Shown here: positions 38,068 to 47,763 of the stretch, in pieces
Numbering within the stretch: position 1 is the stretch's first letter
How the letters are laid out: each line of letters starts with the position of its first letter
NCBI GenBank assembly: GCA_963728935.1
Contig: CAVSMC010000001.1
Location: 2,232,001 to 2,296,000 of the forward strand
Source: CAVSMC01 sp963728935
GTDB lineage: Bacteria; Pseudomonadota; Gammaproteobacteria; Burkholderiales; Casimicrobiaceae
Length of the DNA stretch: 64,000 nucleotides
Reading direction: 5' to 3'
Translations under genes and position numbers: made by a program
The notes under the pieces: model-generated
What the model saw: the letters and a program-made list of their open reading frames with translations, nothing else
What the model was told of the DNA's origin: nothing
Databases searched by the model: none

Positions 38068-39597
38068 ATGACGAACGTCGCGTTTCGATTGTCGATGTCA
38101 GTCGTGCTGCTCGCGGCGTGCGCCGCGACCGCGTTGGCGGCGCCGCTCAACGTCGGCTCCAAGCGCTTTACCGAGTCGTACATCCTCGGCGAGATCCTGA
38201 AGCAGGCGGCTGAAAGCGCCGGTGAGACGACCGCCGTGCATCAGCAAGGGCTCGGCAACACGGCGATCGTGCTGAACGCGCTCACGTCGGGCAACATCGA
38301 CGTCTACCCCGAATACACGGGGACGATCGCCAAAGAGATCCTCAAGCTCGATGCCGTCCCGTCGCTCGCCGAGCTCAACGCTGCGCTCGCACCGAAGGGG
38401 CTCGCCGTCGCGGTGCCGCTCGGCTTCAACAACACGTATGCGCTGGCGCTTCGCGGCGATGACGCGCGCTCGAAAGGCATTGCACGCCTGTCCGATCTCA
38501 AGACGCACGCCGAGTTGCGCTTGGGCTTGTCGCAGGAATTCATCGGCCGCGCCGACGGTTGGCCGGGGCTGAAGCAGACCTACGATTTGCCGTTCGCAAC
38601 GCCGAGGGGCCTCGATCACGGACTTGCGTACGAGGCGATCGCGCAGAAGGAGGTCGACGTCATCGACATCTACTCGACCGACGCCAAGATCGACAAGTAT
38701 GGCCTCGTCGTGCTCACCGACGATCGGAAGTACTTTCCGCGATACGACGCCGTGCTCCTTTACCGAGCCGATCTGCCGCAACGGCTGCCGAAGACATGGC
38801 AGGCGCTCACGCGACTCGAGGGCAGCATCGATGACGCGTCGATGCGGCGGATGAACGCAAGCGCCGAGCTCGACGGCAAGGACTTCGCGTCGATCGCGCA
38901 CGCGTTCGTCGCGCAGCGATTCGCCGCCGCGACGCAGACCGTGCGCGCGACCGCGCAGGGCGGTTTCGCGCAGAAGCTTTTCGGCCCCGATTTCATGCGC
39001 CTCACGCTCGAGCATCTCGCGCTCGTATTCCTGTCGGTCGCCGCGAGCATCGTCGTCGGCATTCCGCTCGGCGTTCTCGCAGCCCGGCGTCCGGCGACCG
39101 AAGGATGGATCCTCGGCGCGACCGGCGTCGTGCAGACGATTCCCTCTCTCGCGCTGCTTGCCGTGCTGATCCCGCTGACCGGCCGCATCGGCGCCGTGCC
39201 GGCGTTCATCGCGCTCGCGCTCTATGCATTGCTGCCGATCGTGCGCAACACGCATGCGGCGCTGACGCAGATTCCGCGCGGCATCAAGGACGCGGCGCGT
39301 TCGCTCGGCATGCAGGACGGAACGATCCTTCGCAAGATCGAGCTGCCGCTCGCGGCGACGACGATCATGGCGGGGATCAAGACGTCGGCTGTGATCAACG
39401 TCGGCACGGCGACGATCGCAGCGTTCATCGGCGCCGGCGGCTACGGCGAGCGGATCGTCACCGGTCTCGCGCTCAACGATCACGCGATGCTGCTCGCCGG
39501 CGCGCTTCCCGCCGCGGTACTGGCGCTGCTGATCGAGGGTGCTTTCAATGCCGGCGAGCGCTGGGTGATTCCCGAGGGACTTCGCTACGCGTCCTGA
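38068..39597 (+). CDS. Fused glycine-betaine/choline-type ABC transporter (binding domain plus permease)
   Basis: The 509-residue protein has a signal peptide, then an OpuC/EgtU-type binding domain (NVGSKRFTESYILGEIL, then GNIDVYPEYTGT), then a permease domain from about 310 (VGIPLGVLAARRP, IPSLALLAVLIPLTGRIG, GAGGYGERIVTGL). In most described fusions the permease comes first; here the binding domain is at the N-terminus. No ATPase gene is next to it, so one must be elsewhere. I chose ATG 38068; GTG 38053 is possible. It imports an osmolyte or a betaine-like compound. Confidence 0.88.
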   Translation: MTNVAFRLSMSVVLLAACAATALAAPLNVGSKRFTESYILGEILKQAAESAGETTAVHQQGLGNTAIVLNALTSGNIDVYPEYTGTIAKEILKLDAVPSLAELNAALAPKGLAVAVPLGFNNTYALALRGDDARSKGIARLSDLKTHAELRLGLSQEFIGRADGWPGLKQTYDLPFATPRGLDHGLAYEAIAQKEVDVIDIYSTDAKIDKYGLVVLTDDRKYFPRYDAVLLYRADLPQRLPKTWQALTRLEGSIDDASMRRMNASAELDGKDFASIAHAFVAQRFAAATQTVRATAQGGFAQKLFGPDFMRLTLEHLALVFLSVAASIVVGIPLGVLAARRPATEGWILGATGVVQTIPSLALLAVLIPLTGRIGAVPAFIALALYALLPIVRNTHAALTQIPRGIKDAARSLGMQDGTILRKIELPLAATTIMAGIKTSAVINVGTATIAAFIGAGGYGERIVTGLALNDHAMLLAGALPAAVLALLIEGAFNAGERWVIPEGLRYAS

Positions 39598-39642
39598 ACG
39601 AAGTCGAGCGCCTCGTGTCGTACCGTTTCATCTCGGCCGTCG

Positions 39643-41241
39643 ATGACGTCGCTCCCTTCACCGCATTCGGACGCCGCGTTCATCTGCGCGGCGCCGAGCA
39701 CTGCGCCGTGCGCCGCGCGCGACGCGCGGTGGCTGCTCGCCTCGACGATCCTCGCGTCGAGCATGGTGTTCATCGACGGGACGCTGGTGAACGTCGCGCT
39801 TGCGGCATTGCAGCGCGAGCTCGGCGCGAGCCTCGCCGATGTGCAGTGGGTCGTCGAAGCCTATACGCTGTTCCTCGCCGCATTGCTGCTCGCGGGCGGC
39901 GCCGCCGGTGACCGCTTCGGGCGCCGTCGTGTGTTTTCGCTGGGCGTCGCGCTGTTCGCCGTCGCATCGATCGGATGCGCGCTTTCGCGCAACGTCGGCG
40001 AGCTGATCGCCGCGCGCGCCGTTCAGGGTGTCGGCGGCGCGTTGCTCGTTCCCGGCAGCCTCGCCATCATCCGCGCGTCGTTCGGCGAGCGCGATCGCGG
40101 TAAAGCCATTGCGACGTGGTCGGCGGCAACGGCGCTGACGACGGCGTTGGGACCCGTCGTCGGCGGTTGGCTGATCGATCACGCGTCGTGGCGCGCCGCA
40201 TTCTTCATCAACGTTCCGCTCGCCGCGATAGTCCTCTTCCTGACGCCGCGCCATGTGCCCGAAAGCCGCAACGACCGGGCACAGGGACGTCTCGATTGGC
40301 TCGGCGCGCTGCTCGTCACGCTCGGGCTCGGCGCCATCGTTTACGGCTTCATCGAAGCGCCGTCGCTGGGTTGGAGTGGCGCGAGCGTGCTGATCGCTCT
40401 CGTGACCGGCGTCGCGGCGCTGGCCGCGTTCGTCGTCGTCGAAATGCGCCATCCGTCGCCGACGGTCCCGCTCCACTTGTTCCGCTCGCGCGCGTTCTCC
40501 GGCGCGAATCTGCTGACGCTGCTGCTCTATGCCGCGCTCGGCGGCAGTCTGTTCTTCGTGCCGCTGAACCTCATTCAAGTGCAGCACTATTCGACCACCG
40601 CCGCCGGTGCCGCGCTGTTGCCCCTGGTCGCGCTGCTCGCAGGGCTGTCGCGCTGGGCCGCGCGGCTCGTCGAACGCTTCGGTGCGCGATTACCGCTGGT
40701 CGTCGGTCCGGTCACCGCGGCGTGCGGTTTCGCGCTGTTCGCCGTTCCTGGCGTGGGCGGAAGCTATTGGACGACGTTCTTTCCGGCGATCGTCGTGCTG
40801 GGTCTCGGTCTTGCGATCACCGTGGCGCCGTTGACCGCCACGGTGATGAACTCGGTCGACGGCGCGTACGCCGGCGCGGCGTCGGGTATCAACAACGCGG
40901 CATCGAGAATCGCCGGGCTGCTGGCGATCGCCCTGTTCGGCATCGTCATGGTTCCGATCTTCAATCGCAGCATGCACGAACGGCTCGCGCGCGCAGCGAT
41001 GCCGCCCGCGGTGATCGAGGCGTTGCAAGCGCAGCGAAGCAAGCTCGCGGCGATCGAAATGCCGGCCGGCATCGACGCCGCAAGCAAGGACGTCGCCGAG
41101 CGCGCCGTTGCGCAAGCGTTCGTGACGGGGTTTCGTTGCATCATGCTCGTCTCCGCGCTGTTCGCGGTCGCCGGCGCCGCGGGTGCGTGGTGGATGATCG
41201 GGAGCTCGACCCCCCGCGGCGGTGCGAGCGTCGCGCCGTGA
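39643..41241 (+). CDS. MFS transporter, DHA2 (EmrB/QacA) family
   Basis: The 532-residue protein has about 14 membrane segments. Motif A is GGAAGDRFGRRR, and GPVVGGWLIDHASWRAAFFIN is a DHA2 landmark. It is a proton-driven multidrug or metabolite exporter. It lies 45 bases after the fused ABC gene, and the start overlaps no gene. The substrate is unknown. The C-terminal tail is long and charged, containing KDVAERAVAQAFVTGF before the last segment. Confidence 0.92.
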   Translation: MTSLPSPHSDAAFICAAPSTAPCAARDARWLLASTILASSMVFIDGTLVNVALAALQRELGASLADVQWVVEAYTLFLAALLLAGGAAGDRFGRRRVFSLGVALFAVASIGCALSRNVGELIAARAVQGVGGALLVPGSLAIIRASFGERDRGKAIATWSAATALTTALGPVVGGWLIDHASWRAAFFINVPLAAIVLFLTPRHVPESRNDRAQGRLDWLGALLVTLGLGAIVYGFIEAPSLGWSGASVLIALVTGVAALAAFVVVEMRHPSPTVPLHLFRSRAFSGANLLTLLLYAALGGSLFFVPLNLIQVQHYSTTAAGAALLPLVALLAGLSRWAARLVERFGARLPLVVGPVTAACGFALFAVPGVGGSYWTTFFPAIVVLGLGLAITVAPLTATVMNSVDGAYAGAASGINNAASRIAGLLAIALFGIVMVPIFNRSMHERLARAAMPPAVIEALQAQRSKLAAIEMPAGIDAASKDVAERAVAQAFVTGFRCIMLVSALFAVAGAAGAWWMIGSSTPRGGASVAP

Positions 41242-41358
41242 ACACGCGCCCGGTCGGGGCGTTTCGCGTTGTCATCGATCGAATCCGTGCCGGCTTTTGC
41301 AACCGCTCTACGATATGTGCAAAGTGCCGATCGAGGACTTCGTCAGACGGAGGGAGCG

Positions 41359-42084
41359 ATGATCAAATTCGGGCAATGGGAATCGAGCCCGCTGGCCACG
41401 CTGCCCGCGGCGCTGGTCGTCTGCGCGCTGGCGGGCTGCGCGTCGACGTCGAAAGTGGTGAGCGATCTTCCGGAATTGCCGGCGGAATTCGCCAGGGATC
41501 TGGCGCTTGCACGCACGGCTCCGGTGCTGATGACGAAGCCCGTGTCGGCGGCGACAGCACCGATCGTCGCTGCGCCGACACCTCTGCCGCTCGCGATAAA
41601 CAAGGCATGCACGTCGATCTACGAGGGCTACGTGCTGTATCCGATGACGGTTTGCTACCCGCCGACGGACCTCAACGACGGGCTCGTTCTCGCACAGGAG
41701 GCGCGAGGGTCCGCTTCGCGCGCAATCGGGACGGGCGTACTGCCGGCGAGGTATTTCAAGCTGACGTCGCATCCGAGCACGAGAATCGGCTTGCCGTGGT
41801 TCTGCACCGTGCGAAGCGGGCCTTGGTTCGGCCATGTGGAGGGCCAGCAGCTCTGCAACGTCAACCCTAATGTGCGCCTGTTCAAGGCCGACATCCTCGG
41901 CGGCCCGGAACCGGTCGTCGTCAACTGGACCGGCGCGTTGAGCGATGTGCCGCCGCCGCTCAATCTGTTGTCGATACCCCAGGTGAGCGAGCTCTGCGTC
42001 TGCTGCTCCGGAACGATGTGCCCCGACGGACGCTGCGTGCTGAACCCCAACCAGTGCAGCGTCGGGCCGCCTGCCGCGAAGTGA
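41359..42084 (+). CDS. Putative lipoprotein of unknown function
   Basis: The 241-residue protein has a lipoprotein signal with lipobox LAGC (Cys27), so it is probably attached to a membrane. The start at 41359 has a GGAGGGAG ribosome binding site. The mature part is rich in Cys (about eight, including CVCCSG and CPDG) and contains LYPMTVCYPPTDLND. I do not recognise the family. It is flanked by an MFS gene and a DUF72 gene. Confidence 0.75.
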   Translation: MIKFGQWESSPLATLPAALVVCALAGCASTSKVVSDLPELPAEFARDLALARTAPVLMTKPVSAATAPIVAAPTPLPLAINKACTSIYEGYVLYPMTVCYPPTDLNDGLVLAQEARGSASRAIGTGVLPARYFKLTSHPSTRIGLPWFCTVRSGPWFGHVEGQQLCNVNPNVRLFKADILGGPEPVVVNWTGALSDVPPPLNLLSIPQVSELCVCCSGTMCPDGRCVLNPNQCSVGPPAAK

Positions 42085-42097
42085 TATCCGATCGATC

Positions 42098-43012
42098 GTG
42101 GCGCAGATCCTCGTCGGAACGTCGTCGTGGACCGACAAGTCGCTGATCGACTCGGGACGCTTCTATCCGCCGAGCATCACGACGGCCGAGGCGCGGCTGC
42201 GCTACTACGCGTCGCAGTTTCCGATCGTCGAGATCGACAGCAGTTACTACGGCATTCCGGTCGAATCGAATGCGCGTCTCTGGGTCGAGCGCACGCCGCC
42301 CGGGTTCGTCTTCAACGTCAAGGCGTACCGGTTGTTCACGCGGCATCAGACGCCCGTGGCGAGCCTCGCCAAGGACATTCGCGCGGCGCTCGGCCCGGTC
42401 AAGAAGGCCAACGTCTACGGCGAGGACGTGCCCGCGGAGATCGCGCTCGAGCTGTGGCGGCGATTTCGCGCCGTGCTCGAGATCGTGCGCGCCGCCGGCA
42501 AGCTCGGCGCCGTGCACTTCCAGTTCGCGCCGTGGGTCGCGTTCCATCCGCAAAGCTTCGACTACATCGAGCACTGCCGTGCGATGCTCGCCGGGTTTCC
42601 GCTCGCGATCGAGTTTCGCAACCGAACGTGGTTCGAAGGCGAGCGCCACGCGACGCGCACGCTCGCGTTCGAACGCGACAACGGGCTCGCCAACGTCGTC
42701 GTCGACGAGCCGCAGGGCATTGCCAACACGATACCGGCCGTGTGGGAGGTGACCGATCCGTCGCTCGCCGTCGTGCGGCTGCACGGGCGCAATCGCGACA
42801 CGTGGAACCGCAAGGGGTTGACCGCGTCGTCGCAACGCTTCAACTACGATTACGACGAGCGCGAGCTTCGTGATGTCGCCGCCAAGGTGACGGCGCTGTC
42901 GCGCAACGCGAAGCGAACGCACGTGCTCTTCAACACCAACTATCAGGACCAGGGCCAGCGCGCCGCGACGACGTTGCGCAAATTGCTCGACGCGGCGACG
43001 GCCGCGCCATAA
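42098..43012 (+). CDS. DUF72 family protein
   Basis: The 304-residue protein matches DUF72: LVGTSSWTDKSL at the start, EIDSSYYGIPVESNARLW, FNVKAYRLFTRHQTP and the late RLHGRNRDTW, and a TIM-barrel length. The start is GTG 42098, after a GATCG-rich gap of 13 bases from the lipoprotein stop. The biochemical function of the family is not established. Confidence 0.9.
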   Translation: MAQILVGTSSWTDKSLIDSGRFYPPSITTAEARLRYYASQFPIVEIDSSYYGIPVESNARLWVERTPPGFVFNVKAYRLFTRHQTPVASLAKDIRAALGPVKKANVYGEDVPAEIALELWRRFRAVLEIVRAAGKLGAVHFQFAPWVAFHPQSFDYIEHCRAMLAGFPLAIEFRNRTWFEGERHATRTLAFERDNGLANVVVDEPQGIANTIPAVWEVTDPSLAVVRLHGRNRDTWNRKGLTASSQRFNYDYDERELRDVAAKVTALSRNAKRTHVLFNTNYQDQGQRAATTLRKLLDAATAAP

Positions 43013-43033
43013 CCGCGCGCGTCAGCCAGGAGA

Positions 43034-43055
43034 AACGGCCGCATCGGCGGCCGTT
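43034..43055. terminator. Hairpin between DUF72 and a convergent remnant
   Basis: AACGGCCG (43034-43041) pairs perfectly with CGGCCGTT (43048-43055) over a six-base loop. It lies 21 bases after the DUF72 stop. There is no U-tract, so it may be a weak or Rho-assisted terminator serving both strands. Confidence 0.5.
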
Positions 43056-43073
43056 GAGCCGGGGATTCGACGA

Positions 43074-43157
43074 TCAATATCGATTGCTGTAGTGGTAATC
43101 CATCGGTCCCGGACCGACATAACCACGATAGTGATAATAAGGATAGTCGCGAGTCGG
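43074..43157 (-). pseudogene. Tyr-rich C-terminal fragment
   Basis: On the minus strand an open frame ends at TGA 43074-43076 with a Tyr- and Gly-rich tail, in part RDYPYYHYRGYVGPGPMDYH. It looks like the real C-terminus of a small exported protein, but no start or upstream part is found, since the region beyond belongs to a LysR remnant on the other strand. I treat it as a fragment with low confidence. Confidence 0.3.
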
Positions 43158-43184
43158 ACAAGTACTACGCGTGCCTCCGTCGGG

Positions 43185-43427
43185 CCCGCCGAACGCTATG
43201 TGCTCGTAGCGGCGCCGAGTTTCCTCGATGGCCGCCCGCCTCTGAAGACTCCGCGGGACCTGCCGGGTCAGCCGTGCATCGTTACGCGTTTTCGCAGCGG
43301 TGTGCTGTTACCATGGGAATTCCGCAAGGGAGCGCGCGCGGTCAAGATCATGCCGACGGGTCCGCTCACCGCATCGCACCCGGAACTCCAGCTTCGCGCT
43401 GCGAGCAACGAGCGCAGCCGAACGTGA
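43185..43427 (+). pseudogene. LysR-type regulator fragment (effector domain)
   Basis: The frame encodes ERYVLVAAPSFLDGRPPLKT, then LPGQPCIVTRF, SGVLLPWEFRKGARAV and GPLTASHPELQLRAA before a stop. This is the middle of a LysR C-terminal substrate-binding domain. The helix-turn-helix and the rest of the domain are missing on both sides. It is a decayed fragment, possibly left from recombination in this spot. Confidence 0.7.
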
Positions 43428-43439
43428 TCGGTTGCCGTC

Positions 43440-44318
43440 TCAAATCGAGTACAGCGTGGCAGCGAAAACGACGACGTGATAGGCCTTGAGTATGGCGTAA
43501 AGCGCCGCCGTCAGCGCGAGAACGGTGAGCAGTCGTCGCCTCGACAGGCCGAAGACCGTGCCGAGCGCGACATAGAGGTACCAGCCGAACACGGCCGCTT
43601 CGAGCCCGGATACGACGAGGTCCAACCAATGGTGCAACGGCGCAGGCCAGGCGCCGATCGCGATCAGGCGCAGCACCATCGCAGCCGCGGGAAACAGCGC
43701 GCACAGCCATATCAGCGCGAACGCGAAGAAATGCGTCGAGAAGACGAGCAAATGCGTGAAGGGTACCCGGCGATCGAACAGCAGCGCGGCGAGCGATATC
43801 GCGAATGCGGGTACCATCACGATCACCAGCGACTTGGCGTGCACGCCTTCCAGCGCATCGAACATGTCGACATACGCGTGATTCGACGCCGCGACGACGT
43901 CGGGCCGATGCTGCGCGAGCAATCGCGTCGTGAGCCACGCGAACGAATCGTCCGACAGATGAACCCGCAGCGGCCACGTCAGGATACCCAGGCCGCTCAG
44001 CGACTGAACGACGAAGAAGGCGACGTTGATCCACAGGAACAACGACAGCGGTGCGAGATAGCCGACACGCTTGCCGCGAAGCCAATCGGCGGTGAGATTC
44101 CCGGGTGGACTCGCGAGCGTCCGCAAGCTTGCCCACAGACGCCCTGCGAACGAACGTCGCGGATCCGCCGTTTCGGGAGCGGCGGCAACAGCGCCCATCC
44201 GTTGCTCGCCGCACGCGCCGCAGTAGAGCGTGGTTGCGGTCGAGCCGCAGCTCGGGCAGACCCACGATCGTTGGGCGGCGCGTTCGACAGCCATCATGCG
44301 GCGTTCTTCCAATGACAC
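43440..44318 (-). CDS. DUF3667-type zinc-ribbon membrane protein
   Basis: The 292-residue protein has an N-terminal zinc ribbon (CPSCGSTATTLYCGACGE), then about five membrane segments, including YLAPLSLFLWINVAFFVVQSL. This fits DUF3667-type proteins. An alternative start at 44297 would also keep the ribbon. It is divergent from the HlyD-like gene with a gap of about 120 bases. Function unknown. Confidence 0.8.
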   Translation of the reverse strand: MSLEERRMMAVERAAQRSWVCPSCGSTATTLYCGACGEQRMGAVAAAPETADPRRSFAGRLWASLRTLASPPGNLTADWLRGKRVGYLAPLSLFLWINVAFFVVQSLSGLGILTWPLRVHLSDDSFAWLTTRLLAQHRPDVVAASNHAYVDMFDALEGVHAKSLVIVMVPAFAISLAALLFDRRVPFTHLLVFSTHFFAFALIWLCALFPAAAMVLRLIAIGAWPAPLHHWLDLVVSGLEAAVFGWYLYVALGTVFGLSRRRLLTVLALTAALYAILKAYHVVVFAATLYSI

Positions 44319-44438
44319 GGGCTAGCCAAGGCGTCTGCGACGATTGCAACCAACGGTCCCGCGCAAGATTGGCGGGGATCAATCCTCCGGGCAGCACCTG
44401 CTACGATAATCCACATGCCGCGTTGTGAGCGGTGAACG

Positions 44439-45455
44439 ATGCGAAAACGCTGGATCTGGATCCTCGGAGTCGTCGCCGTCGCCGCGATTGCAGGTGTCGT
44501 GTGGTGGCGCGAGGCGCCCGTCGCGGTGAACGTCGTCGCGCTGACTCGCGGTCCGGCGATCGATGCGATCTACGCGACCGGCATCGTCGAGCCGACGGTG
44601 ATGCTCCCGATCGCACCTCGCGTCGCAGGCCGAGTCGTCGAGTTGAACGTCGACGAAGGGAGCCGCGTGCGCAAGGGGCAGCAGCTCGCCCGGCTCGACG
44701 ACGCCGATCTGGTGAGCACCGTCGAGGAGCTCGAGGCGCGCGCGCGGTACGCGCAATCGGCGTACGAGCGCGCCGAGAACCTCGTGCGCCAGGGCTTCAT
44801 GGCGAAAGCCGAGCTCGACAGGACGCGCGCCGACCTCGATGCGGCGGTCGCCGCGGTCAAACGCGCGCGCTCGCAACGCGACTACATGGCGCTCAACTCG
44901 CCGGCCGACGGGCTGATCATCCGCCGCGACGGCGAGATCGGGCAGTTCATCCCGGTGGGACAGGCGGTGTTCGTGCTGTCGTGCTGCGCGCCGTTGCGCG
45001 TAACGGCCGAAGTGGACGAGGAAGACATCGCGCGCGTGCGCGTCAACCAGAAAGTCGTGCTGCGCGCCGATGCGCTTCCCGGCGAAATCTTCGACGGCAC
45101 GGTGAGCGAAATCACGCCGAAGGGCGACCCGGTCGCGCGCAGCTATCGCGTGCGCGTGAAACTCGCCGATCCGAGCAAGTTCAAAGTGGGCATGACCGTC
45201 GATGCGAACCTGATCGTCGCCGAACGCGCGAACGCGCTGCTCGTACCAGCCACCGCGGTGCAGAACAACACGGTCTGGGTCGTCGACAATGGGCGCTTGC
45301 GCCGGCAGACGGTGAAAGTCGGCGTCACCGGTTCCGGACGCACCGAAATCGTCGACGGCCTCGCGCCCGATGCGCGCGTCGTCGATTCGCCCGCAGCCGA
45401 TCTGCGCGAAGGCCGTGCGGTCAAGCTGCGGCCAGCTTCCGACGCCAAAGTGTGA
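44439..45455 (+). CDS. Periplasmic adaptor (HlyD/MacA-type membrane fusion protein)
   Basis: The 338-residue protein has an N-terminal anchor (WIWILGVVAVAAIAGVVWW), lipoyl half-motifs (IAPRVAGRVVELNVDEGSRV and MALNSPADGLIIRRDGEIG), an alpha-hairpin (about 90-145) and beta-barrel parts. It is the adaptor of a DevBCA/MacAB-type export complex with the next two genes. Its stop overlaps the permease start by one base (TGATG). Confidence 0.92.
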   Translation: MRKRWIWILGVVAVAAIAGVVWWREAPVAVNVVALTRGPAIDAIYATGIVEPTVMLPIAPRVAGRVVELNVDEGSRVRKGQQLARLDDADLVSTVEELEARARYAQSAYERAENLVRQGFMAKAELDRTRADLDAAVAAVKRARSQRDYMALNSPADGLIIRRDGEIGQFIPVGQAVFVLSCCAPLRVTAEVDEEDIARVRVNQKVVLRADALPGEIFDGTVSEITPKGDPVARSYRVRVKLADPSKFKVGMTVDANLIVAERANALLVPATAVQNNTVWVVDNGRLRRQTVKVGVTGSGRTEIVDGLAPDARVVDSPAADLREGRAVKLRPASDAKV

Positions 45456-46696
45456 TGCTACAACTCGACGTCGCGCTCGCGCATCTCACCAGCCGAAAGC
45501 GCCAAACGTTCGTATCGCTATCCGGCGTCGTGCTCGGCGTCGCGTTCTTCCTCGCCGTGTCCTCGCTGATGCGCGGCTCGGAAAAGGACTTCATCAAGCG
45601 GCTCGTCGACAACAGTCCGCACATCACGGTATCGGACGAATATCGTCTGCCGCGCGTGCAGCCGGCGGTGCTGCGCTGGACCGACGGCGCGATCCGCATC
45701 AGCAACGTTAAGCCACAGACCGAGACCCGCGGCATCCGCGGCTATCGGCAGAAGCTCGAGTTCATCGAATCGTTGCCCGGCGTGCGCGTCGCTCCGGTGC
45801 TCGTCGGCTCGGCAGTGCTCACCTTCGCCGGCCGCGAGGAGGGGGTCACGCTTTCCGGCGTCGTTCCGGCATCGATCAAGGGCGTGTCGACGATCGACGA
45901 AAAGATCATCGACGGCTCGATCGATGCGCTGGCCGCCAATCCGAACGGCATCGTCATCGGCAAGGGGCTCGCCGACAAGTTCAACCTCAACATCGGAAGC
46001 ACGCTCGGCGTCGCGGCGCCGAACCAGACCAGCCGGTCGATGAAGGTCGTCGGCGTCTTCCGCACCGGCAACGCGAACTACGATCAGACGCAGACGTACG
46101 TGCTGCTCAAGCGCGCGCAAGTCATGCTCGACCGGCCGAACCGCATCAACCGCTTTATCATCCAGCTCGACGATCCCTACGAGGCGCGCGACGTCGCGAC
46201 GCACATCGAGAGCACGATCGGCTACAAGTCGGTGTCGTGGGCCGAAGCGTCCGAAGACATCGTCAGCGTGTTGATCATCCGCAACATCATCATGTACAGC
46301 GTCGTCTCGGCGATCCTCGTCGTCGCGTCGTTTGGCATCTACAACACGCTCTCCACGATCGTGATGGAGAAGACGCGCGACATCGCGATCATGAAGTCGA
46401 TGGGCTTTCACGCGCGCGACGTCCGCTCGGTCTTCCTGATCGAAGGCGTCATCGTCGGAACGGTCGGCAGCGTCTTCGGGCTCGCGTTTGGCGTAGTGCT
46501 GATGAAGATGCTGTCCGAGGTATCGCTCAAGCCGCCGGGCGCCACCGAGATGATCAATCTGCCCGTGTGGTGGGGCCCGGAGCAGTACGCGCTCGCCGCC
46601 GGCTTCGCGCTCGCCTCGTGCATCGCGGCGGCGTATCTACCGGCGCGGCGCGCGGGTCGCGTGCACCCGGTCGACATTTTGCGGGGGATGACGTGA
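45455..46696 (+). CDS. MacB/FtsX-type ABC permease
   Basis: The 413-residue protein has an N-terminal segment (SLSGVVLGVAFFLAVSSLM), a large periplasmic MacB-PCD-like domain, and three C-terminal segments including IIMYSVVSAILVVASFGIYN, with the FtsX signature MEKTRDIAIMKSMGFHARDV. It ends VDILRGMT and then a stop at 46694. It forms an export complex with the adaptor and the ATPase, which is now separated from it by the repeat array. Confidence 0.93.
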   Translation: MLQLDVALAHLTSRKRQTFVSLSGVVLGVAFFLAVSSLMRGSEKDFIKRLVDNSPHITVSDEYRLPRVQPAVLRWTDGAIRISNVKPQTETRGIRGYRQKLEFIESLPGVRVAPVLVGSAVLTFAGREEGVTLSGVVPASIKGVSTIDEKIIDGSIDALAANPNGIVIGKGLADKFNLNIGSTLGVAAPNQTSRSMKVVGVFRTGNANYDQTQTYVLLKRAQVMLDRPNRINRFIIQLDDPYEARDVATHIESTIGYKSVSWAEASEDIVSVLIIRNIIMYSVVSAILVVASFGIYNTLSTIVMEKTRDIAIMKSMGFHARDVRSVFLIEGVIVGTVGSVFGLAFGVVLMKMLSEVSLKPPGATEMINLPVWWGPEQYALAAGFALASCIAAAYLPARRAGRVHPVDILRGMT

Positions 46697-47763
46697 GCGC
46701 TCGGGTGCGCGCCGTCATTCCCGCGAAGGCGGGAATCCAGTGTCGTAGCCTTCGCGATCGCAAGCCCGCGACAAAGTCACTGGGTCCCCGCGTTCGCGGG
46801 GACGACAACCCATGAGCGCTCGGATGCGCGCCGTCATTCCCGCGAAGGCGGGAATCCAGCGTCGTGGCCTTCGCGATCGCAAGCCCGCGACAAAGTCACT
46901 GGGTCCCCGCGTTCGCGGGGACGACAACCCATGAGCGTCGTGCTGTGTGCGGTCGTTCCCGCGAAGGCGGGAATCCAGTGTCGTAGCCTTCGCGATCGCA
47001 AGCCCGCGACAAAGTCACTGGGTCCCCGCGTTCGCGGGGACGACAATCCGTGAGCGCTCGGATGCGCGCCGTCATTCCCGCGAAGGCGGGAATCCAGTGT
47101 CGTAGCCTTCGCGATCGCAAGCCCGCGACAAAGTCACTGGGTCCCCGCGTTCGCGGGGACGACAACCCATGAGCGCTCGGATGCGCGCCGTCATTCCCGC
47201 GAAGGCGGGAATCCAGCGTCGTGGCCTTCGCGATCGCAAGCCCGCGACAAAGTCACTGGGTCCCCGCGTTCGCGGGGACGACAATCCGTGAGCGCTCGGA
47301 TGCGCGCCGTCATTCCCGCGAAGGCGGGAATCCAGCGTCGTAGCCTTCGCGATCGCAAGCCCGTGACAAAGTCACTGGGTCCCCGCGTTCGCGGGGACGA
47401 CAATCCGTGAGCGCTCGGATGCGCGCCGTCATTCCCGCGAAGGCGGGAATCCAGCGTCGTAGCCTTCGCGATCGCAAGCCCGCGACAAAGTCACTGGGTC
47501 CCCGCGTTCGCGGGGACGACAATCCGTGAGCGCTCGGATGCGCGCCGTCATTCCCGCGAAGGCGGGAATCCAGCGTCGTAGCCTTCGCGATCGCAAGCCC
47601 GCGACAAAGTCACTGGGTCCCCGCGTTCGCGGGGACGACAATCCGTGAGCGCTCGGATGCGCGCCGTCATTCCCGCGAACGCGGGAATCCAGCGTCGTAG
47701 CCTTCGCGATCGCAAGCCCGTGACAAAGTCACTGGGTCCCCGCGTTCGCGGGGACGGCAACCC
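46697..47763 (+). repeat. Tandem array of nine 119-bp REP-like units
   Basis: Nine near-identical 119-bp units lie end to end between the permease and ATPase genes. Palindrome 1 begins at 46717 and palindrome 2 at 46784, and both recur at exact 119-base steps (last copies at 47669 and 47736). Each unit has ATTCCCGC-GAAG/C-GCGGGAAT and GTCCCCGCG-TT-CGCGGGGAC. TGAG occurs at each unit border (46694 to 47765, exactly 9 x 119). The third unit has a different lead (starts GAGCGTCGTGCT) that matches the start of the ATPase gene. Minus-strand frames of about 70 residues through the array are artefacts. Confidence 0.97.

Noticed and set aside
46715..47641. Chain of about 70-residue minus-strand frames through the array
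   Set aside because: They are the same repeated translation of the 119-bp REP-like unit, have no ribosome binding site, and encode palindrome-derived sequence.
46697..47763. CRISPR array
   Set aside because: Whole 119-bp units are almost identical with no variable spacers, and no cas genes are nearby.
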